64,000 bases of DNA, taken from Phanerochaete sordida. Lineage: Eukaryota; Basidiomycota; Agaricomycetes; Polyporales; Phanerochaetaceae. The stretch covers positions 806,001-870,000 of the forward strand of contig BPQB01000002.1 in the NCBI GenBank assembly GCA_019973155.2, read 5' to 3'. The position numbers and the translations under genes are program-made. A model generated the notes under the pieces. The model was not told the origin of the DNA. It saw only the letters and a program-made list of their open reading frames with translations, and ran no database searches. Positions 1-10,080 of the stretch are shown here, piece by piece. Position 1 is the first letter of the stretch, and the number at the start of each line of letters is the position of its first letter.

Positions 1-613
1 CGCACTCGCGTTGCGGACGACCACGTCGCCGATGCGCGGGCGCGCCCAGTGGCCGTACGCCTTCCACTCCGCGGGCGTCACCTGCCGCGGGGCGGGCGGC
101 TCGGGCGCGGGCGCGGGGCGCGGCCTTTTGTCTTCCGCAGGGCTGTCTTCCGCGGGGCTGTCTTCCGCAGGGCTGTCTCCCGCGGGGCTGCAGCTGCCTG
201 CCGCGGGCCGGGGGCGCCACGGCAATGTCGATCCTGGGGCCTGATCAGCGCGTGCGGCGGGCGATCGCGTGCGTGCAAACGTGCGCACTGAGTTTGGCGA
301 GCCAGAACCGCGGCGACAGGCGCGATCTGCGCGCCGGCGGCGTGCTGGACGCACCCTCCGGTTTGGCTGCGGGCGGCGCGCGATCGCGCGATGGCGGCTG
401 CGGGGCACCGAGGCCTGTGTGTTCGGTCGCACTGTCGGCGTGCTGCTCGCTCGCGCCGGGCAGATCGACGGCGGGCAGCTCGGGCGAGGGCACCCACGGC
501 GCGAAGTTCGGGTCGACCGGGTGCAGGTTGTGTTCGAGGATGGCGTTGGGCGGGATCGGGATTTCGTCATGCCATCGCCAGAGGTCGACCATGGGCTGCA
601 TCTTGGCTCGCAC
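1..613 (-). CDS. Unknown acidic/Pro-rich protein, 5' part only (runs off the left edge)
   Basis: I do not recognise this protein. A minus-strand reading starts at an ATG at 613 (or the Met four codons later) with a well-formed N-terminus containing LWRWHDEIPIPP and PWVPSPELP, then turns Pro/Ala-rich and stops at 245. A second minus-strand frame is open from about 260 to the window edge and reads a DSPAE pentapeptide repeated in tandem (about 128-190), an APAPEPPAP stretch and then TPAEWKAYGHWARPRIGDVV, which looks like folded coding sequence. An intron that I could not place exactly must join the two frames. The rest of the gene lies left of the window. No domain is identifiable, so no function is given. 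The promoter should lie in 614-1251. Confidence 0.45.
128..192 (-). repeat. 15-bp tandem repeat coding for DSPAE units
   Basis: Four near-identical 15 bp units (core tcttccgc[a/g]gggctg on the plus strand) run in tandem. On the minus strand they encode DSPAG followed by three copies of DSPAE. The multiple of three keeps the frame, so the copy number could vary between alleles without breaking the protein. Confidence 0.8.
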
Positions 614-1251
614 GCAGCGCAGCGGGGGCAGGAGGAAGAAGAGAAGCAGAGGGGAGAGCGGGGCACTGCGGACCCCTGCGAATCAGACTTGATCAGCCTC
701 GAGGATACTGCGTGCAGACTCGGATGGCAATGCGCACCACGCTATCGCAAGGGGCGGTCACGCACATCGGCAGTGCACGTGCCGTGGCTGAGTGCTGGCA
801 TATGTGGGGAGCGGTGTAGAAGGCGGTGAGATTAGAAAGTGGGCGCGGATGCTTGGACCTTCGGCTTTAGTAGACATAGGAATACGATGTATTTTTCCTT
901 AGTTTGGGTTGGTTTGTGTGTAGTAACGGCTCTCACCGTCTCAATAGCGCTCTGAAGGGCCTGCGCTGTGCTCTCGCGGGGGTGCTCGAGAGTGCTCGCC
1001 AACCATCAATGGCAACTTTCACCTAGAAAAGGCAAGTCACCTTGATAACCGACCCCATCGAGATCCAGGTCACTGATACGTCACACATCAGAGACGTCAC
1101 ACAACCGAGACGGGGTACGACCCAGTCCAGAGACTAGATGATATAAGGCTGTAGGGTACAAAGCAGCACAGACGACTTCTGCGCTGTCCTCGTTAGCGGT
1201 CACACGCCGTGCTACAAAACAGATCCGATATTGCTCACCCCACAGAGAGCC
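614..1251. other. Intergenic, no gene seen
   Basis: This stretch lies between the start of the unknown minus-strand gene at the left edge and the 3' end of the glycosylase gene. It is less GC-rich than its flanks and holds the 5' region of one gene and the 3' region of the other. No coding frame, repeat or RNA gene is apparent. Confidence 0.5.
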
Positions 1252-2190
1252 TCAAGACTCGACATTCACCTCATCCTTGGTCTCCTCAGCGTCCTCCTCA
1301 GCCTTCACCGACATCGCCTCCAACTGCCCCTCCTCAAGCCCCTTGCGCGTCTTCATCCAGTCCTTGAGCGGGCAGTCACCACGGCCGCGGCACCCGGCGC
1401 AGCGGCGTCCGTGCCCGACCATGAGCACATGCAGCCCGTACTTGAGCGCGTCCGGGACACGCAGGTCGAGGTGCGCCTGCGCGGCGACGCGGTCCGCGCG
1501 CGCGGGCACCCACCCCAGGAGCCGCGCGAGGCGGAAGACGTGCGTGTCGACGGGGAACGACGCGCGCCCCAGGCAGAAGAGCAGCACGCACGACGCGGTC
1601 TTGGGCCCGACGCCGCCGTACGACACGAGCTCGCGCATCGCGTCTGCGTCCGCGGCCGGCGGCGCGTCTGCGCCCGCGCCGGCGAGGTGCTGCAGCGAGT
1701 AGGACCCGTGCCGCGCGTGCACGTCGGCGAGGACGCGCTGGATGACCTCTGCCTTCTTGTTCGCGAGCCCGCCGGTGCGGAGCGCGTCGACGACGTCTGC
1801 GCGCGGCGCACGCGCGATCGCCGCGAAGTTGTTGCGTCCGAACTTGGCGTCGAGGTTGCGCTTCGCGGCGGTCGAATTCTTCGAGGACGTGTTCTGCGAG
1901 AGGATCGTGCCGATGAGCGACTCGAGCACGTTCGGGACCTTGCCGCAGGTGCCCGCGGCGTCGTTCTCGGCGGACGGGCCCGCTGGCGCGAGGTTCGGGT
2001 GCTCGCGGGCGAGGACGTCGTACACCTCCTGCGCTTCCTCGGGCGTGGGCCTGTTGAAGTCTGGAAAGGGCGACTCTATGCTGTGCGCCTCGAGCAGCTT
2101 GAGCTTCTTCGCCTGGTTTGCCGCTGCGGAGGAGGTCGCGCGCTCTGGCGTCGGCGAACGCTTGCGCTTGGGAGCCTTTGCTCTGGGCAT
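1252..2190 (-). CDS. HhH-GPD DNA glycosylase/AP lyase, endonuclease III-like
   Basis: Intronless, 312 aa. The family cuts oxidised or otherwise damaged bases from DNA (base excision repair, nucleus or mitochondrion). A basic N-terminal tail (PKRKR) may act as a nuclear signal. The HhH-GPD fold covers roughly residues 85-260: LSQNTSSKN near 98-105, the hairpin GGVGPKTA at 192-199 with the catalytic Lys at 197, and PVDTH at 213-217 with the catalytic Asp at 215. Both residues of a bifunctional glycosylase/lyase are therefore present. The iron-sulfur loop is short: GRRCAGCRGRGDC has three cysteines (264, 267, 273), where E. coli endonuclease III has four. The position of the first one is lost with its ~6-residue spacer. 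The C-terminus is acidic. The exact base specificity cannot be read from the sequence. Confidence 0.9.
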   Translation of the reverse strand: MPRAKAPKRKRSPTPERATSSAAANQAKKLKLLEAHSIESPFPDFNRPTPEEAQEVYDVLAREHPNLAPAGPSAENDAAGTCGKVPNVLESLIGTILSQNTSSKNSTAAKRNLDAKFGRNNFAAIARAPRADVVDALRTGGLANKKAEVIQRVLADVHARHGSYSLQHLAGAGADAPPAADADAMRELVSYGGVGPKTASCVLLFCLGRASFPVDTHVFRLARLLGWVPARADRVAAQAHLDLRVPDALKYGLHVLMVGHGRRCAGCRGRGDCPLKDWMKTRKGLEEGQLEAMSVKAEEDAEETKDEVNVES

Positions 2191-4530
2191 GCTGCGTCCT
2201 GCCGCCCTACGTCACTTGTGTTGGCTTTCCACGTGAGACGCCGACGTACTTATGATGGCCAAAATCTTGATGGCTAGTTCCTGGCGGTTCGTGCGTGGTC
2301 GCCAGGCGACGGCGGGGAGGCAGGCACCAGCGTGAGAGGGGCCGCGGAAGCGTATGCGATCGGGCAGCCGCCCCACGCGAGCAGCGGACAGGGGTCCGCG
2401 CGGGGGCGGCGTCGCGCGATCGGGCCCAGCAACCATCAAATCGTCGATCGCCCCCGCCGCCCGCGTCGTCCACCCCGGCATCAATCCAGCGGGGTGGCGT
2501 TTTGATGGCGCAGCGCGGGGGCCCATGCGCCGACCGCCACGGGGCACCGCGATAGACGCGCGTCGGGGTCCTTTCGTGCTTTGACGCAGCCTCTGTCCAC
2601 CGCCGCACGCGGCTCGTCGGATTTTTCGTCAATGTGGCGCCACCCTCTGTCCCTCGCCAGGCCGGATCCCCAACGAAAAACCCGCCCCGACAGTCCCTGC
2701 GCACGCCCACCGATCGGGTGAGTCAAATTCTTTGTTCGCCGTGTATTGTCACCTGAGACCGCGCACATTACGTCCCGCGGAGCCCGTTGAGCAATCCCTT
2801 GCTAAACCGGCCCCTGTACACATCCCGCGCATATTCCATATCGCACCTTCGGCCGCGCTTGATCGCCGCAGCACGTTTCCTGGCTAGCGCGGTGCACGCT
2901 GATCCCTGCGCTTGCGTCGATGACGCCGACCCCGCTCGCGGGAACCCGAGCTCCGTGCGCGCGCGGCTCGCGTGCTGCCCTGGCGCGCTGTACGTATGCG
3001 CCCGCGCAGCCGCCCGCGGCGTCATCGCAGCAGCCCAACGCAATTCGCGTCCCGCGCGACTCGCAGCGGCGCAAGAGGGCTGATGGCGTAAGCCCGGACG
3101 ATAGCGCGGCACGCCTGAGTCGCCGGCGCGCTGCTGGCCTCCGCGCGCGAACGCGGGCAGCACACGCGGCGCGCACGCGCGACGTAATCGCGCGTGTGCG
3201 TGCGCCGCCGCAGACGCAGCCGCCCGCCGGGGCCGTGCCTCGTGCGCGCGCGCGCCGGCCGATGGGCGTGCGGGAAATGAGATAGCGTGTGCTGGATATT
3301 CCACGCGCCTTCCATCGATGGGCCCCGCTGCTGTGCCCGCGCAGGGCTGTGTGCGCGTACGTGATGCATGCTCGCGCTGCGTCCCGTGCCCCGCGTGCGG
3401 CGCTGATCCGCGCGTCGCCATGAGCACGGACGCGGGCGGAGAGTCAGATGCACCCGGCGTGCGTGCCGCAGACGCAGCTCTGTGCGGAGGCGCTTCGGAC
3501 AAGGGCCCAGTGGACGGTGCGCGATTAGTGCGCCTGTCACGCGCAGCGGAAGCTGCTGCTGGGCCGTCGGTGCGACAGGGTCCGCCGCGAAGGGGGCACC
3601 GAGCGAGATTGCCTTTGGCTGAGATCCGGAAAGGTAGGGGCACCATAGCGGGCACGCGCGAGCCGGCAGCGGGGCGGCGGGGCCCTTGCAGCCTGCCGCA
3701 TTCGTGCGTCAAAGGGCCCGCTGCGGGGTCACCGGGTGGGTGATCCGCTTGCGCAGTGTCAGTGTCAGTGGTTTCCTTGTGCGCAACACGGGATGGTATA
3801 TTTCATTTCCGCGCGGGACATATGGGAGGTACAGGTACAGGCAGCGGAGGCGACGGGGCGCGCTCGGAGGCGGATGCGCAAAGTCCGCGCCGCGGGGAGG
3901 CGCACTCGCCAGGCAATCCTGCCCGAGTTGCCTATTGGCGTAGTGCGCGGGCGGCGGGCGCTGTACGCACCGAGGCAGTGCACGAGGCAGCGGTGGACAA
4001 TGGCGGGCGCGTGCGTAGGTTGGGCGGAGGCAGAGGAGGCACGGGTGACTGTGCGTGGGTGGGGAAATGGAAGAGAGGTGGGAGATAACGTCGGTGGGCA
4101 TGAGAGAGAGGATCGAACGGCGGACGGAGAACAATAAAAAGTGTTGTGCGCTGTTTGGCGACACAATGGAGGGCACTCACTCGCTGATTCGTCCGCTGCC
4201 CCGATTTGGGTTTAGGGCCTGCAGGCGCCTCTGTGCCCGAGAACGCGACCGTCCAGATTTCTCTGAGATCAGGCGCAGACAGGGCCATGGCATCCCTCTC
4301 GGCGGAACCTCATCTCGCCCTAGAGCTTATAAAGTCCAGCCCGTATTGTCTTGCCCTCCCGTCCTCCTCTCGCGCAATTGTTCTCTCCTCGGGGCTCAAG
4401 AGCCACACTCCTCCTGCTGTACGCGCCAGCAGCCCTCTTCCCTATTATCCTGCCTCGAGGGTGCCCCCAGAAGCGTCTCCCACTGTTTCCTATTCCTGCC
4501 CATCCTCGCCATCACGAGAACAGACACATC
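2191..4530. other. 2.3 kb GC-rich divergent intergenic region
   Basis: The region separates the glycosylase (start at 2190) from the HMG-box gene (ATG at 4531). It is very rich in GC and CpG, especially 2900-3750, and opens many long frames on both strands with Arg/Ala/Pro-rich, unstructured translations, which I treat as composition artefacts. A TATAAA box at 4328-4333 lies about 200 bp before the HMG start codon. I see no repeat or RNA gene. Confidence 0.55.
4328..4333 (+). promoter_or_regulatory. TATA box of the first HMG-box gene
   Basis: The sequence cttataaagt lies about 200 bp upstream of the ATG at 4531, and a pyrimidine-rich tract follows, as is common at fungal transcription starts. 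It implies a 5' leader of roughly 150-170 nt. Confidence 0.55.
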
Positions 4531-6205
4531 ATGCCTGCCCTGCGCACTCGCGACACGGCTTCACGAAGTAGGTTTCACGCTCCCTCTCCGCGCGTGCGCA
4601 GCCACTCACCGCACCACAGCACTCGAAGTTACGACAGCGACAGACGAACCACTCACCCCGACAGTAGCCATCCTTTCCCCGACGCCGCGCGCCTTTACCT
4701 TCCCTCAGCATGACCCACCGACACTCGCTTCCCCGTCTAGTTCGCCCTTCGAGCCCGACCTCAAGTCCTCACGATCCACACCCCCACCCCAGCGCGCCTT
4801 CTCCCCGGCCTCCTCGCTCGGCTCCGAGACCTCCTCCATGTTCTCCACCCCCTCCACGGCGACGTCCTCGCAGGCTTCGCACCGGCGGCGTAGATCGACC
4901 GTCAGCGATAACGAGCGCAGGCCGAAGAAGGGCGACGAGGACTACGTCAAGCGTCCCGAGAACGCCTTCATCCTCTTCCGCCGCAAGTGCTGCGAGGACC
5001 GCAACGCCGCCCAGGACGACGGCGACGCCGCCAACGCCGCCCCCGTCAAGAAGCAGCGCCAGGCGGACCTCTCCAAGGCCATCAGCCAGCAGTGGAAGGG
5101 CCTCGCGCCCGAGGAGCGCCAGTACTGGGAGGACCTGGCCAAGGCGAAGAAGAAGCAGCACGAGGAGATGTACCCCAACTACGTCTACCGCCCCCAGCGG
5201 GTCAAGAAGACGAAGAAGGGCAAGGGGAGGCGCGACGACGAGGGCGAACCTGGTATCTCCTTCGTCATGCCTGTTCCGTCTCCTCCCCGTAGCCTCAGCC
5301 GCGGCGCCAACATCAGCCAGGGTCGTCGTGCGTGCTCTGCGCCGACGCCCCCGCCCGCGTTCCAGACTATACAGCTTCCGACCGTCTTCATGCCCTCGTG
5401 TCCTCCGTCACCTACGGGGATCCCACGCATCAGCCGAAGGGCGTCATATGTGCCACCACCTACCGATGCCGATCCATCAACGCATTTCGAGTACATGCCC
5501 CAGGACGCAGTGCTCCCGCCGTGCTTCCAGGGCGCGCAGTACAACCCGATGGTGAGTCCCGCGTCGCGTCTCCGCCCCGTGCCACGCTCTGACGCAGCTT
5601 TGCAGCAACGCTTTGATGCCTACCAGCCGTTCCAGTTCGACAATCAAAATCCGTTCGGCAGCAAGGCGACCGGCGTACCTCTGCAGTCCCTGAGCATCCC
5701 GCGCGACCCGCAACAGTACAGCGACCTCGTCTCGCCCGCAGAGTCCGTCGCGTCCGGCATCTTCTCGCCCGCGGACACGATCGCGTCGTCGCTGTCGTCC
5801 GCGTCGTCGCACTGCGGGCCGTTCCTGCCCGCGGAGGGCCTCTCGATGGGCCCGCTCTCGCTGAACCAGCACGTGCACCAGCCGCCGCCGGACTGCGTGC
5901 CCGAGAACGTCGAGGACGACGGGCTGACGGCCGAGCTCGGCTACGGCGGCTACTCGTGGTCGACGCAGGCGCTGTGGCCGGACCCGAGCGAGGTCATCGG
6001 CGCGGACGACTTCGACCTGGGCGCGATCCCGCCGATCCAGATGGGCACGACGCTCCCCGACCAGCCCGCGGGCTACGACGCCGACGACGCGCAGTACGCG
6101 TCCTTCCCCGAGCAGGCGTACCCCGAGCCCGGCAGCGACCACGACCCGTTCGCGTGCATGTTCACGAATTATCCTGGCGGCAACGGCGGCGGCGTGGCCT
6201 GGTGA
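4531..6205 (+). CDS. HMG-box (MATA-HMG type) transcription regulator 1
   Basis: Exons 4531-4567, 4620-5551 and 5606-6205 give 522 aa. Intron 1 (52 nt, GTAGGT...CACAG) has a CTCAC branch site. Intron 2 (54 nt, GTGAGT...TGCAG, branch CTGAC) is a multiple of three, so it can also be read through. The DNA-binding HMG box is at about 121-205. It starts YVKRPENAFILFRR and ends WEDLAKAKKKQHEEMYPNY, with an insert of ~16 residues (DDGDAANAAPVKKQ) between helices 1 and 2. The N-terminus is Ser/Pro-rich and basic before the box; the long C-terminus is Pro/Ser/Tyr/Asp-rich, like an activation region. A longer frame open from 4055 would start upstream of the TATA box, so the ATG at 4531 is preferred. The second HMG gene at 22.7 kb has the same architecture. 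The target genes are unknown. Confidence 0.85.
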
Positions 6206-8469
6206 TGAATCGGTCAACGTGCGCGGGCGTTCGTTGACGGACATTATGTATCGCTATTTTTCTTCTCCCCCCATCCATGTCCCTCACGCCCTGAACACTG
6301 TATCAAAATCCCGCACATACGCGCACGAGGGTTATGCTGCTGTACTCACCTTGGTTGGTTCACTTGTTGTACATCATCCTCTTGGTTATTCCGTCTTTCC
6401 TTCACGTCCTTCACGGCCTTCTTGTTGTTGTACTTCTACCCTTCACAGCTGTACCACCGCACGCTTTTCTGCACTTGTGTTAGTATAATCCTCACCCCCC
6501 GCGCAACCCCCTCCGCCGCATCTCCTACCCCGCATACCACACACCACTCGCACGGCTTGACATTATTTGCGTCCTTACCAGCCTAGTTAGAGCGTGCCAT
6601 CCCACGTTAACGATGTACATCGTTGTCGCAGAATCGAGTACTGCGAAGTTTACAGACCAAGGAGGGATGCGATTGCGAGGCTCGTTGCGAAGGCCGTGGC
6701 GGTTAGGGCGAGGGTACGACGACGGTCCGCCGCCAGGCGACGGCGCCGTGTCCTGTCGTCAACACCTTACGTAAGCCTGACTTCCCACAGTGCTCGAGGC
6801 TGGCGACTCGCTCGCAACGCTGTGCGCGACCACCATCTCGCTGCAGCTACCGTGGACGATTTGTGTGCTTGGAAAATACCAGCTTATTATGTGCATATTT
6901 CTACGACGCGAAACTTGGCAAATGGAGTGCGCCCTCGAGGCCGACATCGTCATTGGTGTTTGCAAAGCTGAGTACCTGCCTCGTCCCCCCACCGCTTTGC
7001 AGCGGAGCCCTCAGCAGAACGGCACCTCCAGCAATGTCGAGCCCATACAGCTGTTCCTCTTTCGGTAAGATTCAGCTCAGTGACCGCATGATTCGTCGGC
7101 TGACCGAAACGGTAGCTTGTAAGGAGCGTCTTGTTCTCTTCATATCACCCCACTTCACGCAGTCCAAAGCGCACCCTGCCGCTGAACTGTCTGCGCAGCC
7201 ACGCCGTCTGCGCTATGTGCGAGCGGCGCCGCGGCATGTGCCCGCCTGTCGCTCATGTCCGCACTTCCTTTTCTCTCCGCACGTCGTGCCCTGCACACGC
7301 GCGCCGTGCAAGACGCGTCGTGTAAACGCGCACGCCTCGAAGAGCCCGTGGAATGCGAAGTCATGTGGATGGCGATACCTTTCACCCTTCCTAGTTTCGC
7401 CACCCTTCACGCCGCTCCTAAGCACGAGGCTTGGGTTATCCTTTCGCGCCATGAGAAGGTTCGTGGAACCTATTCTTCCGAGCACCTTCGGCTCATCTCG
7501 TCTAAATCAGATGCCCATGTCAAGTCGAACAAAGGTCCGCACGCGGACTAGTGTGTGGAAAAATCTGAACGGAATGCCTCCAGCGGACCGACCAGTAACC
7601 GCCGCAGACTGCTCGAAGTCCAGCGAGGCGCGTGTAGTTCATTCGAGAATCACTCGACTGGGCCAACCCGACTATCATCTTGGGGGTCGAACCACGTTGC
7701 TGGGGCTGAAGGCTAGATTTAGAGCGCGTAGATTTCTGCAATCTGGTCCCGGGCGGATAGGGGATGTAATGAGGAGTATTTCTGTGCAAGGATGTGAGTC
7801 GCGATTCCCCGACCGAAGTCACCTTCGAGGAATTTTGCACAGACGACCGGAGGAGCGGCGGAGGATAGGTGCTGTCACCGCGACGGCGGACAAGGTTTAT
7901 CGTATGGGCTCATCCCACAAAGTATTTTACCTTCTCGTGCAATCGATGTTAAGACACTCAACAATTTGTAGCAGCGCGACCGACTGAGTTCCGCGTCGGG
8001 CTTATGGAAGCCTGTGCATGCCGTCGCTCAGTAGGTCTTTTTCCATCGACCGGCCCTCAATCATGATTCAAAAATTCATTTTCGAGATGGTCGTCCAAAT
8101 GACCGTAGTCCGAGTCGGGAGGCGTCTTGACTGCATTGACTCGCGAGCTTCCTCTTTGACGAAGAGGGACGGTAGAAGGCGGAGGCGACGTCCTATGCTC
8201 TCGTTCATAGACCTCTGTAAGCATCGCAGGGAATATTAGTTGCTGTTAGCGACTCATCCATCCAGCTGGCTAACCGCTCACCATACGCGAGTGGATTTGC
8301 AACTGGCCGTGCCGCCTGGGCCCTGCGCGTACATCCCACTTCAAGCCGTCCTTCACGTCCTTGACAGTAAGCAGGCTCGCAGCTAGTCACAGACTGGCAG
8401 GAAGGCTTCGTCGGACGGTCAGTCAGAATACCCAGTGATCGAGCTGGTTCGAGCAGAGGAGAGACCACG
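6206..8469. other. Intergenic, no gene seen
   Basis: The stretch holds the 3' end of the HMG gene followed by 2.2 kb without a convincing gene. Frames such as 6863-7987 (+) are open by chance: the translation is rich in Arg, Ser, Cys and His, with no domain and no splice structure. The last part leads into the repeat cluster. Confidence 0.5.
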
Positions 8470-9610
8470 TCTCCCAGTGAAGAAAAACGTTGTGGTAGAG
8501 AAGTACGTCGGTGGGGAGGATGTCACGATGAGGACTTCTATTTCTGCACTGACGGACACGTCGACGCGACGGGTCACGAGATATGGCTGTTGTTCGTGAT
8601 CGCGGGCGGGGATTGAGGACGCGGCTGACAGCGGCGGCGCCCAAGGTTCGAAAGCATTCCGCGTCGTAATTTGACAAACGTCGTGGACGTGGCTGCCTCT
8701 TCATGAGGAACAGAGGCTACTCTTCGAACCGGCACCGAACTATCGAGAGTGAGGCTAGGAGCAAATTTGAGAAAGCGTAGGCCGCAGTCAGCCAGCAAGG
8801 CGTTGGGGGAGGATGGTCGGCGGAGGTCTCCATATAAACGTCTGTTGGGTGGTGGATGACATGCTGACGCGACTGGTACAAGGTGGTTTTGCTGACTGAT
8901 TGTTCTGGAGTGGATCGAGGATGCGGCTGGCAGCGGCGGCATTTGAACCTCGGAGCGTCGTCGCTGTGTGTAGAAGGATTGTGTTGTTGGCCCTTCCAAC
9001 TTGAACGGTTATAGGATGGTCTGCTAGCCGGTTCCAGGCTGCTACAACGCGGAAGGAGACTGCGTCGCTTGGGGGAAGAGGAAGAGCACGTGAGTGGCAA
9101 GTGATAGTCAAGGAGCAAGCTTTCGGAGGAGGATGTGCAGACGTGACCCTCTTGCGGTGTCGAGGCTGACCTATCAACGCGTCCAGGGTACCAGACGGGC
9201 TCGTTGACAGCTTCGGGGGCGGAAATCGAGGGCGTGGCTGACAGCGTCGGCGTCCGAGGTTTGACAGCACTGGGCATCGTATGTTGAGGAACGGCGCCGA
9301 CGTTACCGCCTCAACCTGCCCATGAGGTAAGAGGCCGGTGTGTGAATCGGCCCTAGACTAATATGAGGCGAAAGGAAGCAGTATCGTCTCTCGGCTTGAG
9401 GGAGGGGAAGTGATGGTCGGGGAGCGAGGCGCAGGAGGAGGATGTCGGGTCGGATCCGTTTACTTGTACCTGCCCGGGCTTGAGGCTGACGCGTCGACGC
9501 ATCCAAGTCACGGGACGGACTTGTTGACAGCGATCGCGGGCGAGGATCGACGACGTGGCTGGCGGCGACGTCATTCGAATGTCGAGCCATCGGTCGGCGA
9601 GCGAGTCGGA
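8470..9610 (-). repeat. Tandem array of four ~310 bp repeat units (minus orientation)
   Basis: The same landmark, on the minus strand a gene-like core ttcgaa-(n)-gacgtcgcc-(n)-gccgcgtcctcgatc, recurs near 8600, 8915, 9215 and 9535, a spacing of about 303-318 bp. Each core is followed on the minus strand by ttgtcaac/cccgtgac, then gcgtcgacg and gtcagcctc, then in one or two units a TATA-like box (minus ACGTTTATATGG at about 8830), then a pyrimidine tract. Units have diverged by substitutions and small indels. Frames through them give no recognisable protein. The same unit occurs in the opposite orientation at 13.55-14.25 kb. The nature of the repeat is unknown. Confidence 0.7.
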
Positions 9611-10080
9611 GGAGGGAGCCCGTACTCGCTGCTCTCCTCCCGCTAGCTTGGACTTAAGCCTCCAGTACTGCTCCTAAGCGACCTTGCGAGAAAACGGCGG
9701 GTTTAACCCTCGACGCACCTGCACGTTTAGACATCGAAGTCGAGCGGGTTCAAGGCCAGACGTATTCTTGAAGCTTGACGGCGAGCCCAAGTCGAGAGCA
9801 TACAGCTTATCCTGGCGGAAGCCTTGTCAACGAAGTCGGCAGCAACGAATGACCGTGCTTACTCGTCCCAAGACCAACATACACGCGTAATTCCTCCGAG
9901 TGTCTTTCACCATATGCTCTCTGTCGGCCATGGGAATCAGCCTGAAGTTCAGTGTTTGGATGCACGCGAGCACTTTGCGAGGCTAGCATATACGATTTAC
10001 GATGGCATATCACCACACGTTCCGGGGTGCCTGCAATACAAGTAGGGAGAAGGAGGGAATCCAATAGTCCATAACATAAA
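9611..10080. other. Intergenic, no gene seen
   Basis: The stretch runs between the repeat array and the 3' end of the protein disulfide isomerase gene. It presumably contains that gene's 3' UTR and terminator. Nothing else is recognisable. Confidence 0.5.

Noticed and set aside
1231..2277. 348-codon plus-strand frame
   Set aside because: It is antisense to the glycosylase gene, whose motifs are clear; the plus translation is Arg/Leu-rich with no domain.
2768..3712. 314-codon minus-strand frame and several overlapping frames
   Set aside because: Extreme GC content opens all frames here; the translations are Ala/Arg/Pro-rich without splice structure or motif.
4055..4530. Upstream extension of the first HMG protein (716-codon open frame)
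   Set aside because: It would begin before the TATA box at 4328, and the short exon at 4531 plus a 52-nt intron gives the same gene structure as the second HMG gene.
6863..7987. 374-codon plus-strand frame
   Set aside because: Its composition is like random translation, with no domain and no good start context.
8717..9277. 186- and 160-codon minus-strand frames
   Set aside because: They are frames running through the ~310 bp repeats; neither frame is conserved between repeat units.
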